DNA of 64,000 nt from Planctomycetota bacterium (GTDB lineage Bacteria; Planctomycetota; Planctomycetia; Pirellulales; Pirellulaceae), in assembly GCA_026692845.1 (NCBI GenBank), contig JAPLNM010000044.1:1-64000 (forward strand). The letters run 5' to 3'. Both the position numbers and the translations under genes were made by a program. The notes below the pieces were generated by a model that saw nothing but the letters and a program-made list of their open reading frames with translations, was not told the DNA's origin and made no database searches. Numbering within the stretch: the stretch's first letter is position 1; each line of letters begins with the position of its first letter. Positions 16,900 through 26,820 of this stretch are shown here, piece by piece.

Positions 16900-18853
16900 A
16901 CATTCGCAATCGATTCTCGATCGGATCTTTGTTGCTCGTCGCGATGACGGCGATCTCGGCCTCGGCTCAGATCCCGACGCCCTCGGAGCGGTCCTCTGGG
17001 ACCTCCTCCGGGACCTCCTCTGGGACCTCTTCAGGACTAGTTCAGCTTCCCTACAACAATCCAGGACTGGTCGTCGATCTTGGGGTCGGCCTGTGGGCTT
17101 GGCCCATCCCCTGCGATGCCGATTCCGATGGCGACTACGACCTGATCGTCTCGTGCCCCGACAAACCCTCCAATGGCATTTGGTTCTTCGAGAACCGAAT
17201 CGGGATTTCTGCAAACGGCCCTAACGGTGAACTTCAACTGCCGGTATTCGAACCACCGGTGCGGCTTAGCAGCACCGTGCACTATGTCATGCCTAGCTAC
17301 ACCGCCGATGGCATGCGGGTCCTGAGCCCCGGAAAGGAATATCTCCAATTCACCAAAACAGGGACCCATGAATCCAAGCAATTGAGTGTTCCTGCGAACT
17401 TTTACAAGCCACAAGGAACCCAAACCAAAGGGCCGAAGATCCGCCACAACCAATGGCGCTATGTCGATTACGATTTCGATGGAACCCTCGATCTGGTCGT
17501 CGGAATCGAAGATTGGAGTTTCTATGGATGGGACGATGCCTGGGACGCCCAAGGCCGATGGCTAGCAGGTCCGTTACGCGGGTTCATCTATCTTCTGCGC
17601 GGATTGCAAGACGGCAAATTTGCTGAACCGATCGCCCTTAAAAATGCTTCGGGAACTCCGCTGGAAACCTTCGGCTGCCCCTCTCCAAACGTCCTGGACT
17701 GGGACCAAGACGGCGACCTGGACCTGCTGTGCGGTGAATTCCTCGACGGGTTTACTTACTTTCAAAATGTCGGCACTCGCGAACAACCGATCTACCAGGA
17801 TGCGGTACGGGTTTTGAACGTCGATGGCCAAGCCCTTCGGATGGAACTGCAGATGATCGTCCCGGTAGCCTTCGATTGGGACCGTGATCAATTCCCGGAC
17901 CTGATTGTCGGAGACGAAGACGGACGCGTCGCGCTGGTCAGAAACACCGGCACGCGCTCGGCCGATCAAACGCCGATCTTCGAAGATCCCAAGTACTTTC
18001 AGCAATTTGCCGATACGCTCAAATGCGGGGCTTTGGCCACCCCTGTCGGCGTCGACTGGGATGACGATGGAGACGAAGACATCCTCTCGGGAAACACGGC
18101 CGGAACTATCGAGTTTTTCGAAAATCTCAGCGGTCCTGGCGTCGCTTTTCCACGCTGGGACCGCCCCAAGAAACTATGGGCCGACGGACGTGTTTTTCGC
18201 GTCATGGCAGGGCCCAACGGTAGCATCCAAGGTCCGGCGGAGGCCAAGTGGGGTTATACCACCTTGAGTGTCGCCGATTGGGATAACGATGGCCTAAAGG
18301 ACATCGTCCTTAACAGCATCCTAGGTCGCGTCGTGTGGCTCAAGAATATCGGTCAGCATGGCGCACCGGTCCTGGCCGGTCCCAAACCGATCGAAGTCGA
18401 TTGGGATCATCTCCAACCCGAACTGGCGTGGGGATGGCTCAAACCCATAGGCAAGGAGCTTCTGACCCAATGGCGAACGACCCCGGTCGTCTACGATTTC
18501 AACCAAGATGGCCTGATGGACTTGGCGATGCTCGACACTGAAGGCTACCTCGTGTACTTCGAACGGTTCGCCACGGTGGCTCGGGACGACGTAAGCTAGC
18601 GGTTTGCGATTGGAACGGCGATGGTCGCTTCGATTGGCTTCTGAATTCCAAAAATGCCGACCTGATGACCCAAACCCCGTCGGAGACGACCGAAAAGCTC
18701 CCACGCTGGATGTTCCAGAACAGCGGATCATTGGCCGACAAAAACATCGAGGGACATGACGTCAGTCCCACGACCATCGACCTGGATTCCGATGGCCTAA
18801 GGGATTTCCTAGGCGGAGCCGAGGACGGACGAATGTACTATTTGCGACGTTAA
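16896..18853 (+). pseudogene. FG-GAP/VCBS repeat protein, frameshifted near the 3' end
   Basis: The first frame (16896-18599) gives 567 residues: a signal peptide ending near ISASAQ, a short Gly-Thr-Ser repeat (SGTSSGTSSGTSSG), then FG-GAP-type blades with DADSDGDYDLIV, DQDGDLDLL, DRDQFPDLIVG, DDDGDEDILSG and DNDGLKDIVL. It then stops at 18597. The following sequence in the -1 frame continues the same family (AVCDWNGDGRFDWLL .. DLDSDGLRDFLGGAEDG) and ends at 18853. One base appears to be missing around 18560-18575. This is a real mutation or an assembly error. The likely role is an exported beta-propeller protein, ligand unknown. The start overlaps the uxaE stop (ATGA). Confidence 0.8.
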
Positions 18854-18864
18854 CCGGCACTAGG

Positions 18865-20217
18865 ATGGGACGCCCCAATGCCAAGCCCCAGAAAGCAAAC
18901 GCGATGAGAACTTTTGAAAAACGATCCGATCCGCAGCTCGAGCGGGCCTCGAGTCTCACCCAGCAGCACGCCTACCGTCGTTCGCCGAAAATCGTAGCGA
19001 TCGAAACGCTGGTTCCCCACGATATCATGCCTGGACTGCTGGCGCTGCGATTGCACGTCCAAGACGCCGGAGGTTCGGATTGGATCGGGCATGGCGAAAC
19101 GTATTACATTCCGACCTCGGTCGCGGCGGTGATCCATGATTTTTTTGCGCCTCGGTTGCTCGGCGCTGACGCGTTGGCCATCGAGAGCCATTGGCGTTTC
19201 TTGTACGAACGGATGATCGCCTTTGCAGGAACAGGGGCTGAACTGCGAGCCTTATCGGCCGTAGACCTGGCCTTGTGGGACCTCTCGGGCCAGATCCATC
19301 AGGAACCGATCTGGCGATTGCTGGGCGGTCCGGTCCGCGATTCGATCCCCGTGTACAACAGCAGCGGTGGCCCGAGTTACGGCAGGAGCAACCAGCAGTT
19401 GCCAGCCTCCTCGGGATGGCCCGGGCATGGGGATCCGGGCAAGCCAGGTCGGCTCGAGGACAACTGGGCCAGCATGAACCAACCCGAGGAATTGGCCCGG
19501 GAGTTGATCGAACTGGGGTATCGAGGCATGAAGCTCTGGTCGTTCGACAGCGTTTATCGACGGCAGGGTGGTCAATTGCTCACGTCCAAGGATATCGACG
19601 AAGGGCTTGCTCCCTTTCGGGCGATTCGCGACAAGGTTGGAGACCAGATCGACTTGATGCTCGATGGACACGGCTTTTTTTCCTTGGCCGCAGCAAGGCA
19701 GATCGCTCGGGCGATGCAAGAGGTCCGACCTTTGTGGCTCGAAGACATCCTCAGGCCCGACTGCGTGCAGGCGATGGCCGAGTTTCGCAAGAGCATCGAC
19801 CTGCCCGTCGCGGTGAGCGAAATGCTCGTGACGATCGATGACTATCGAAGGGTTTTGGAAGCCGGAGCGGCCGACATGGTCATGATCGATCCGACCTGGG
19901 TCGGGGGAATCTCCGGGACGCGTCGAATTGCGGAGCTGGCACAAGCCTACAACGTTCCGACCTTGATGCACGATTGCACCGGGCCGATGACCCTTCTATC
20001 CGGCTTGCACATCGCTGGCTCGAACAGCGGGGTAGCTTACCAAGAGACCGTCCGCGCGCATCTTGCAACCCTTTATCCGCTGCTGATCGATGTCGAGGTG
20101 CGGGTCGAACAAGGCCACCTGAGTTTGCCAGAAAGACCTGGCCTAGGGGCTCGATGGAAAGAAGACCTCTTCGATCCGAAACATCCGGGATACAGGATCT
20201 CCGAAATTCACAAGTAA
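18865..20217 (+). CDS. Enolase-superfamily sugar-acid dehydratase (mandelate racemase/MLE family)
   Basis: A 450-residue member of the mandelate racemase/muconate lactonizing enzyme group. The N-terminal capping domain holds AVDLALWDLSGQ. The barrel domain shows the metal-ligand pattern with LMLDGHGFF (Asp), WLEDIL (Glu) and AVSEM (Glu), followed by MIDPTWVGGISGTRRIAELA and the late HD of LMHDCTGP, typical of acid-sugar dehydratases such as the galactonate or mannonate type. The specific sugar acid cannot be read. It follows the FG-GAP gene by 11 bp, and an operon with uxaE is likely. ATGs at 18865 and 18904 are both possible starts. Confidence 0.85.
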   Translation: MGRPNAKPQKANAMRTFEKRSDPQLERASSLTQQHAYRRSPKIVAIETLVPHDIMPGLLALRLHVQDAGGSDWIGHGETYYIPTSVAAVIHDFFAPRLLGADALAIESHWRFLYERMIAFAGTGAELRALSAVDLALWDLSGQIHQEPIWRLLGGPVRDSIPVYNSSGGPSYGRSNQQLPASSGWPGHGDPGKPGRLEDNWASMNQPEELARELIELGYRGMKLWSFDSVYRRQGGQLLTSKDIDEGLAPFRAIRDKVGDQIDLMLDGHGFFSLAAARQIARAMQEVRPLWLEDILRPDCVQAMAEFRKSIDLPVAVSEMLVTIDDYRRVLEAGAADMVMIDPTWVGGISGTRRIAELAQAYNVPTLMHDCTGPMTLLSGLHIAGSNSGVAYQETVRAHLATLYPLLIDVEVRVEQGHLSLPERPGLGARWKEDLFDPKHPGYRISEIHK

Positions 20218-20739
20218 GCCTGTGCATCGATTCCGCGTCCGGAAAGCTCGAAAGGGAATCTCCGCGTTGACGATAAACGAACTTGGATATGCGATAAATT
20301 TAGAGGCTGGGCCGAGCCCGTTCCTGAACTGTTGTCCTCGACACCCGACGATGCCTTCTTTCAAAATGACATTATCGATCGCGTTCCTAACAGGAATTGG
20401 TACAAAGGGCGATGCCTACTCCTTGGAGACGCCGCACACCCAACCACTCCGAATCTCGGTCAAGGAGGTTGCCTTGCGATCGAAGACGCAGCCTGTTTAT
20501 ACAATCTATTCTCTAAAGTATCGACGCTGCAAGACATCCTGCCTGCATTTGTGAAGCTGCGATACGCAAGAACGGCGGCAGTTAATCGCGATTCAAACCG
20601 GCTTGGAAGAACCGGGCAGTGGAACGGAAAAATAGCATGCTTGCTACGAGACGCCACAGTTAAGCAAGCATTACCGATCATCGGGATCCATGAGCTCCTC
20701 AAGCATGCTCGGAATGTCGATCGTTTTCTGGTCGAGTAG
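20218..20739 (+). pseudogene. C-terminal fragment of an FAD-dependent monooxygenase
   Basis: An open frame without a plausible start codon that reads TWICDKFRGWAEPVPELL, then GRCLLLGDAAHPTTPNLGQGG. The latter is the conserved GD..HP FAD/ribityl-binding motif of aromatic and zeaxanthin-type flavin monooxygenases. Only about the last 150-170 residues of a normal protein of about 400 residues remain. The N-terminal Rossmann dinucleotide site is absent. It lies directly after the enolase-superfamily gene and opens a 5-kb zone of gene fragments. Confidence 0.75.
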
Positions 20740-20753
20740 CAGCGAGACGTCGA

Positions 20754-20897
20754 TTATTTCTTTTTGAGAAAATTGACGATCACGGCAATGACCAAAAGGA
20801 GAAGTACAATGCGTCCAACCCAAGCGCCAAGGTTGTAGGCACTCAAGCCGTTCTGTTGTGCGAGCAAGGCGATGCCATTTAGCTGATTCCAAAACAT
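20754..20897 (-). CDS. 47-residue membrane protein (below the ORF-track cutoff)
   Basis: A minus-strand ORF from the ATG at 20895-20897 to a TAA at 20754-20756: MFWNQLNGIALLAQQNGLSA followed by one transmembrane helix (about residues 26-43, VGRIVLLLLVIAVIVNFL) and a KKK tail. A GGGAA stretch lies a few bases upstream of the start. The hydrophobic helix with a positive C-terminal anchor is what a genuine small membrane protein looks like, but there is no recognised family. The overlapping track ORF 20671-20892 is in another frame. Confidence 0.45.
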   Translation of the reverse strand: MFWNQLNGIALLAQQNGLSAYNLGAWVGRIVLLLLVIAVIVNFLKKK

Positions 20898-21602
20898 TTG
20901 AGTTCCCTTTCTTGACCGGCGACTTACAGTTCTACACTAGTTAGAGTTATAATAGAGCGTACTCCGAGATACAACTAGCAATAGTGGTCCATCGAGCATT
21001 GTAGGTACGTTTCTCGTTCGAATCCGACCCGTGTCGGTTGCAAAAAAGCCGTTTTCCCAATGAAATCGGTATGTCCAAGGCGACTTTGACGGGAGGTGTG
21101 CAGGAAGCTTTGGTCGCAAGCATCGGCCTTACGCCTCTGGCCTGGTCTCAATACCGTCAAATCGACATTTGGATCATTTTAGGAAAGATTGGATTTGAAT
21201 GTATTTCGACGCATGCCGAGGGGTTTTTGAAAGCGGTTGGGCGCAAGCCCTCCGGTGAAGGGTCAAGTGTAGTGTTCCACGCTCGAACACACAGGAAACC
21301 ACTGGATATATAGACTCACCGGGCAGATTGCTGCTCGGCTAACATTTATCGATTGCTAGGAAATGCAACTTCATCAATGTCCCGATTTGACGGTATTGGG
21401 CCTGGTCCTGTCGGTGTCTCTTTCTTGATGGGCACGAGCCGCCGGGCGGAGCAGGATATTCGAATCGAGGAGAACGAGCATCACTCGCCGCAACCTCAGT
21501 AGATTTTACGCTACTTACGCTGGTCCAAAACACCAGTAGGGTCTGGCAATTGCAACAAATGGGTGTGTTGCTCGCTTCAATCTCAGTCCGAGCATAAGCA
21601 AG
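20898..21602. other. Long region without a supportable gene
   Basis: About 700 bp. ORFs of 60-91 codons exist on both strands, but none has family features, ribosome sites or consistent codon use. Base composition is lower in GC than in surrounding genes. It probably consists of decayed sequence between the monooxygenase fragment and the transposase stub. Confidence 0.5.
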
Positions 21603-21725
21603 ATGCAACTAAAGACTATCCTCAATCGCCTAGAAAAGCAAAAGGGTTTCGTCTATCCCAATGCATCTAAGACGAAATCAGGCGAGATCGAGTTCACGTT
21701 GCGCATGGTGAGGATCGCCCCTTAG
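21603..21725 (+). pseudogene. N-terminal stub of an ISL3-family transposase
   Basis: The short frame reads MQLKTILNRLEKQKGFVYPN and stops after 40 codons. ISL3-family transposases in planctomycetes start with this kind of block (an N-terminal helix with LKT.LNR..K.K.FVY), followed by a zinc-finger domain that is missing here. I see no terminal inverted repeats. It is best read as a decayed insertion-sequence end. Confidence 0.5.
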
Positions 21726-21851
21726 AACCCCAGCTTTTTAAGTAATTCCGAAATGGCCGTGATCTCACTGGACGGCGTTCCATGGATGCTATAATCAATC
21801 CCTCCACGAGACTCGTTTTCGGAAATTCGATACCATCAGCAACGCGATAAA

Positions 21852-23459
21852 ATGCACCATCAATTTCTCTCCCGGCGACGGAGTAGGCCTAATTCGGCCG
21901 TGTCGTTTTTTATGCTGTTGCTCTGGCTTGCCTTATCAGCCCAGAGGGGCCAATCGACCGACCCGCCCAACATCGTCTATATTCTTGCTGATGACCTGGG
22001 CTATGGAGATTTGGGATGTTACAACCCAGACTCAAAGATCCCTACTCCCAGGCTCGATCGGTTTGCAGCCCAGGGAATGCGCTTTCGCGATGCGCACTCC
22101 CCTTCGTCGGTCTGCACGCCGACGCGCTACGCGTTGCTGACCGGGCGTTACGCATGGCGAACCCGCTTGCAACGCAATGTGCTGGGGCCATGGGACAAGC
22201 CTCTTATTGCTGAAAATCGACTGACTGTCGGAAAATTGCTTCAGCAGCAAGGTTATGCTACGGCTTGTATCGGCAAATGGCATCTTGGACAAAACTACGC
22301 GACCACCGACGGCAAGCCAGTTATCGGCGGAGTTAAGAACGCTTTGAGCAACGTGGACTTCACCCAAGCGATGAGCGATGGGCCGATCACACGGGGATTT
22401 GATCATTACTTCGGTACGATCGTACCGAACTACCCTCCCTACTGCTTCTTTGAGAACGATCGAACCGTCGGAATTCCATCTCTCCCGATGCAGGGGCGGA
22501 ACTTCAATATCCCCGGTCCGATGGTACCGAACTGGAAGCTCGAAAACATCCTGCCCGAGCTTACCGATCATGCCGTGCATTGGGTCGAACAGCAAGCGCA
22601 TTCAAGAAAGCCTTTTTTTCTATATTTCTCGCTAACCTCTCCGCATTACCCGGTCGTGCCGGCCCGAGAGTTTGTTGGCAAGACCCCGGTCGGCGCTTAC
22701 GGTGACTTTGTGTATCAAACCGATTGGAGCATTGGTCAAATCCTCGATGCGATCGATCGGGCGGGAGTGTCCGACAATACGCTGGTGATCTTCACAAGCG
22801 ACAATGGAGCGGAAGTTACCGGCGAAGTAAATCCCGGTGTTTACGATCGAGTGCAACAGTTCGGACATCGCAGTTCCGGCGATCTCCGCGGCGCAAAAAG
22901 GGACGCTTGGGAAGGTGGCCACCGAGTTCCATTCATCGCTCGCTGGCCTGGTAAAATCCAAGCTGGAACGTTCAGCGATGCAATGATCTGCCATGCCGAT
23001 CTGATGGCAACGCTCGCGGAGATCCTCGTGCAAAAACTCCCCGAGAATGCGGCCGAAGATAGCGTGAGCATCTTGCCGATTCTGCTCGGCAAGCACGGGG
23101 ACAGTCCGATGCGCGAAGCGATCGTCCACCACAGTGCTAGGGGGAAGTTCGCAATCCGGCAGGGGGACTGGGTACTGATCGACGCGCCGACGGGCGATGA
23201 CAATGGAGCGAACGGGGAGCCGCAGTGGCTTAAAAGCGAGCGTGGGTACCAATCGCATCGGGCTCCCGGAGAACTCTATCATCTTGGCGATGATTTCGCA
23301 CAGCGCCGCAATCTGTACTTCGAGGAGCCCGAGATCGTAAGCAATCTGAAGTCGCTTTTGAAAAAGTATATCGACGAAGGCCGCAGTACCCAGGGTGCTC
23401 GGCAAGCGAACGATGGGGTGATTCAGCCTTATTCTGCCCCTAGCAAGTCGCCGAACTAA
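21852..23459 (+). CDS. Sulfatase (arylsulfatase, formylglycine-dependent), exported
   Basis: A 535-residue protein with an N-terminal signal peptide (hydrophobic VSFFMLLLWLALSAQ). The catalytic domain starts with PPNIVYILADDLGYGDLGCY, which holds two Asp metal ligands. The formylglycine site is CTPTR in SSVCTPTRYALLTGRY. Later blocks are IGKWHLG and IFTSDNGAEV (Asp-Asn metal ligands). It therefore hydrolyses sulfate esters in the periplasm and needs a formylglycine-generating enzyme, which is not in the window. Planctomycetes carry many such genes for sulfated algal polysaccharides; the substrate here is unknown. It is flanked by pseudogenes on both sides but looks intact. Confidence 0.95.
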   Translation: MHHQFLSRRRSRPNSAVSFFMLLLWLALSAQRGQSTDPPNIVYILADDLGYGDLGCYNPDSKIPTPRLDRFAAQGMRFRDAHSPSSVCTPTRYALLTGRYAWRTRLQRNVLGPWDKPLIAENRLTVGKLLQQQGYATACIGKWHLGQNYATTDGKPVIGGVKNALSNVDFTQAMSDGPITRGFDHYFGTIVPNYPPYCFFENDRTVGIPSLPMQGRNFNIPGPMVPNWKLENILPELTDHAVHWVEQQAHSRKPFFLYFSLTSPHYPVVPAREFVGKTPVGAYGDFVYQTDWSIGQILDAIDRAGVSDNTLVIFTSDNGAEVTGEVNPGVYDRVQQFGHRSSGDLRGAKRDAWEGGHRVPFIARWPGKIQAGTFSDAMICHADLMATLAEILVQKLPENAAEDSVSILPILLGKHGDSPMREAIVHHSARGKFAIRQGDWVLIDAPTGDDNGANGEPQWLKSERGYQSHRAPGELYHLGDDFAQRRNLYFEEPEIVSNLKSLLKKYIDEGRSTQGARQANDGVIQPYSAPSKSPN

Positions 23460-23957
<498 letters not shown>

Positions 23958-24215
23958 TCACCAACTACGAGCGAATTTCTTTCGCAGACGCATGAAACCG
24001 GACATTCCACCAAGCGAGGCCACAATCATCATCGACGTGGGTTCCGGCACCGCTTGGTTGCTGCTCTTGGTAATCTCATTGCTGTCGAGTGTGACCGCGC
24101 CATTCAACGCCAATGCGCTGCCATCGAGGATGGTTGCACCTGTCGTCAAGGTGATGCTCGTCAGCGCAAGAATGTTTCCTTGGAAGGCCGTTGATGTCCC
24201 GAGCGTGGCGGAACC
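23958..24215 (-). pseudogene. C-terminal fragment of an ice-binding-like (DUF3494) protein with PEP-CTERM anchor
   Basis: Read on the minus strand, the segment VGSATLGTSTAFQGNILALT..ITLTTGATI matches the last beta-helix turns of DUF3494 ice-binding/adhesin-like proteins. It is followed by a PEP-CTERM sorting signal: VPEPTSMMIVASLGGMSGF with a basic tail (RLRKKF). Only about 80-85 C-terminal residues remain. The upstream part is cut off where integrase-like sequence on the other strand begins (around 24190-24215), which suggests that an integration or rearrangement removed the 5' part. Confidence 0.7.
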
Positions 24216-24990
24216 TACTAGCACCCGGGAAAGAACCGGTTCTAGGTCTCTTTGATTCAAAGCCTGAGGGAATCCGGATCAACCAGATTACTGCGGGGCA
24301 TGCGAAGGAGCTTCACGAGAAGCTCAAAGCCAGAGGGATGGCTACGACGACGATCCACAAACGGATCCAATTCGCCAGGCAATTCATTCACGATGCGGTC
24401 GATTGGAAGATCATCGACGAGAACCCGTTTTTCAAGGTTCGAACGCAGCGAAGCACCGTCAAAGTCAACGAGCTTGTACCACGCGAAGTGGTCGACAAGC
24501 TGATGAAGAAGGCAAACCCGGTTTGGCAAGTGATCCTGGGGCTGAGTCGCTATCCCGTTTTTCTTAACCACTGAACACACCGAACACACGGAAATAAATC
24601 CTCCCACCGTTATGTCATGCTTCCGTGTGTTCGGTGTGTTCGGTGGTTCCCTGCTTTTCGGCGACAAGAGCGAGTATCGAGTATGTGGTCGCCGCACCGC
24701 CGTACCGTGCGGCTGGCAATACAGCGATGGGTTGGAAGATCTCGAATCTACGGACCGAAATGACGCGACTCGTGCGCCGCGCCGGCGTCTCGGGTTGGCC
24801 ACGATTGTTCCATTCGATGCGGGCCAGCAGGCAAACAGAACTGCAGCGAGAGTTTCCGCTGCACATCGTCTGCTCCTGGCTCGGCAACTCACCACGTATC
24901 TCCCAGCAGAGTTACTTGCTTGTCACTGAAGATAATTTTGCCAAGGCCGCTGGCGTGGCGAAGGTGGTGGTGTCGCCTCCTCCGTTTTGC
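24191..24990 (+). pseudogene. Tyrosine recombinase (integrase), broken and internally replaced
   Basis: Two pieces of one integrase. The first (to about 24552) is the SAM-like core-binding domain: ITAGHAKELHEKLKARGMA..IHKRIQFARQFIHDAVDW..NPF and ending ILGLSRY. The second (from about 24670) is the end of the catalytic domain: NLRTEMTRLVRRAGVSGWPRLFHSMRASRQTEL (HxxR), WLGNS and QQSYLL with the nucleophile Tyr. The middle, which should hold the first catalytic Arg and the Lys, is missing. In its place stands the palindromic element at 24566-24648. It is not functional as it stands. Confidence 0.8.
24566..24648. repeat. Palindromic element with 28-bp arms inside the integrase remnant
   Basis: Arms 24566-24593 (AACCACTGAACACACCGAAC..) and 24621-24648 are inverted copies with one mismatch in 28, separated by 27 bp. 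The arm itself consists of ACACACCGAACACAC-type units. It resembles the dispersed CACAGAG/CACGGAG repeats at 34590 and 50093. Confidence 0.9.
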
Positions 24991-25027
24991 CCCAAACGCA
25001 GCATCCTGGCGGGCTTGGTCAAGTTTT

Positions 25028-25050
25028 TCGCCGTTGGCTGCGGGTTAAAC
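25028..25050 (-). repeat. Dispersed 23-bp repeat, copy 1
   Basis: The minus strand reads GTTTAACCCGCAGCCAACGG + CGA, exactly identical to plus-strand 50016-50038. The two copies lie in intergenic DNA 25 kb apart. Confidence 0.85.
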
Positions 25051-25135
25051 GATATTGCGCCTTCGGCGGACTCAAGTGGCCCGTAGCCACCTGTCGCCAG
25101 ACGGTGGAGGCGTTACTCGCGCCGCCGTCCACCGC

Positions 25136-25176
25136 TTGGCAGCGGATGGCTACGACTTGGCAGCGGATGGCTACGA
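25136..25176. repeat. Two copies of a 21-bp direct repeat
   Basis: TTGGCAGCGGATGGCTACGA occurs at 25136-25155 and again at 25157-25176. It is a short tandem duplication within the 480-bp region upstream of the DUF1501 gene, where no real gene is visible. Confidence 0.85.
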
Positions 25177-25220
25177 TTCGGGCTCCCAGCCCATTCTTTT
25201 CGTCCGCAATCCCTGGCCCA

Positions 25221-25251
25221 TCGACCAAACCACCGTGAGAACCGCTATAAT
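25221..25251 (+). promoter_or_regulatory. Putative promoter of the DUF1501 cluster
   Basis: A perfect TATAAT at 25246-25251, with TCGACC (4 of 6 to TTGACA) at 25221-25226 and a long 19-bp spacer. It would leave a leader of about 210 nt before the DUF1501 ATG. The weak -35 and spacer make this tentative. Confidence 0.4.
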
Positions 25252-25468
25252 CGGGGCGACTGGCAATATTTTCTCCAACCCCTCTAAATGATGGAATCCT
25301 ATCCTCCTGGACTTGCAAGAGTCTGTACGAAGGATCCATAATACAGCTAGGTCTTGCTGGCGGTAGAAAATACGCGTCGGCAATCCAAGCCCCATCACTG
25401 GGGTTCCCGCCATCGGCCCCCGGGCTGACCCCTCCCTACCTCCAAACCCTTCAACACGGAATCGTGCC

Positions 25469-26812
25469 ATGCTGAATTTTTTTGGCGATTCGCATCGGAT
25501 GTGCAGTGGGCTTTCGCGACGCAGTTTTCTCTCTGCGGGCTCGCTTTGTTTCGGGCTAGGTGGCTTTAGTTTGGCCGATCTGCTCCGTGCCGAAGAACAA
25601 TCCGGCAAAAAGAGCTCGCACAAGGGTCTGATCAACATTTTTCTCGGTGGTGGTCCCCCTCACCAAGACATGTGGGAGATCAAGACCGAGGCACCCTCGG
25701 AAATCCGAGGCGAATTCAGTCCAATCGCGACGAACGTTCCCGGTATCCAAATTTGCGAGGTCTTCCCGCAACTCGCTCAGCGGATGGATAAGTCCGTGGT
25801 GATTCGATCTGTCGTCGGTTGCAAAGACCGACACGAATCCCATCAGTGCATGAGCGGTTGGTTCCCCGACGATCTGAAAGCTCTCGGCGGTAGACCCTCG
25901 ATCGGCTCGGCAGTGACCAAACTCCAAGGGTCGGTCGACCCTGCTGTTCCGCCGTTTGTTGGGCTCGCCTCGAAAACCCAGCATGGTCCCTGGTCCAATT
26001 CCGGTGAGGCCGGTTTCTTGGGGGCCGCTTATTCGGCCTTCAAACCCGACGGACCCGGGATGGAAAACATGAAACTCCAGTCGATCGGCCTAGATCGGCT
26101 CAAGGATCGACGCCGTTTGCTTACCAGTCTCGATACCATGCGCCGCGATATCGATAACTCCGGAGTCATGGCCGGAATGGACGCATTCGAACAACGGGCC
26201 CTGGATGTACTGACCAGCAGCAAACTCCTAGACGCCTTGGATCTGAGCAAAGAGGATCCGAAATTGATCGAACGCTACGGGGATGGTAAACCTTACAAAT
26301 ACCAGTACGACGGAGCACCGACTTGCAACGATCACCTCCTGATCGCCCGACGATTGATCGAGGCCGGGGTCCGCGTCGTGAGCCTTAGCTACGGACGTTG
26401 GGATTCCCACGGCGCGAATTTCGACCTAGTCCGCGACCACGGGGGCAAACTCGATCAGTGCCTCAGCGCCTTGATGGACGACCTTACGGCCCGAGGCATG
26501 CTCGATGATGTCACCATCATCGTCTGGGGTGAATTCGGTCGAACCCCGAAGATCAACAACGGGGCAGGGCGCGATCACTGGGCCCAGGTCAGCAGCGCAT
26601 GGATGGCCGGCGGCGGGATGCGCGTCGGGCAAGCGATCGGTGCGACGAATCGGCTCGGTGAATACGCCAAGGAAAGACCGGTTCACATGCAAGAGATCAT
26701 CTCGACGCTTTACCATAATTTGGGCATCAACACCGCGACGAACACCATCGTCGATCCGACAGGCCGACCCCAATTTTTGGTCGACCACGAACCTATCCGC
26801 GAACTGATCTAG
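25469..26812 (+). CDS. DUF1501 domain-containing protein
   Basis: A 447-residue planctomycete-type DUF1501 protein. The N-terminus carries a twin-arginine-like export signal (LSRRSFLSAGSLCFGLGGFSLADLL). The domain has the family blocks INIFLGGGPPHQDMWE, GWFPDDLKALGGRPSIGSAV, GVRVVSLSYGRWDSHG and VIVWGEFGRTPKIN, which resemble an alkaline-phosphatase/sulfatase-type fold, and ends PTGRPQFLVDHEPIREL. Genes of this family are almost always paired with DUF1549/DUF1553 genes, as here (next gene 8 bp downstream). The biochemical role is not established. Export via Tat to the periplasm is inferred from the signal. Confidence 0.92.
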   Translation: MLNFFGDSHRMCSGLSRRSFLSAGSLCFGLGGFSLADLLRAEEQSGKKSSHKGLINIFLGGGPPHQDMWEIKTEAPSEIRGEFSPIATNVPGIQICEVFPQLAQRMDKSVVIRSVVGCKDRHESHQCMSGWFPDDLKALGGRPSIGSAVTKLQGSVDPAVPPFVGLASKTQHGPWSNSGEAGFLGAAYSAFKPDGPGMENMKLQSIGLDRLKDRRRLLTSLDTMRRDIDNSGVMAGMDAFEQRALDVLTSSKLLDALDLSKEDPKLIERYGDGKPYKYQYDGAPTCNDHLLIARRLIEAGVRVVSLSYGRWDSHGANFDLVRDHGGKLDQCLSALMDDLTARGMLDDVTIIVWGEFGRTPKINNGAGRDHWAQVSSAWMAGGGMRVGQAIGATNRLGEYAKERPVHMQEIISTLYHNLGINTATNTIVDPTGRPQFLVDHEPIRELI

Positions 26813-26820
26813 GGGCCACC

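Noticed and set aside
21010-21050. tRNA-like T-loop (GTTCGAATC)
   Set aside because: The flanking bases do not form a T stem and no acceptor or anticodon stem is present.
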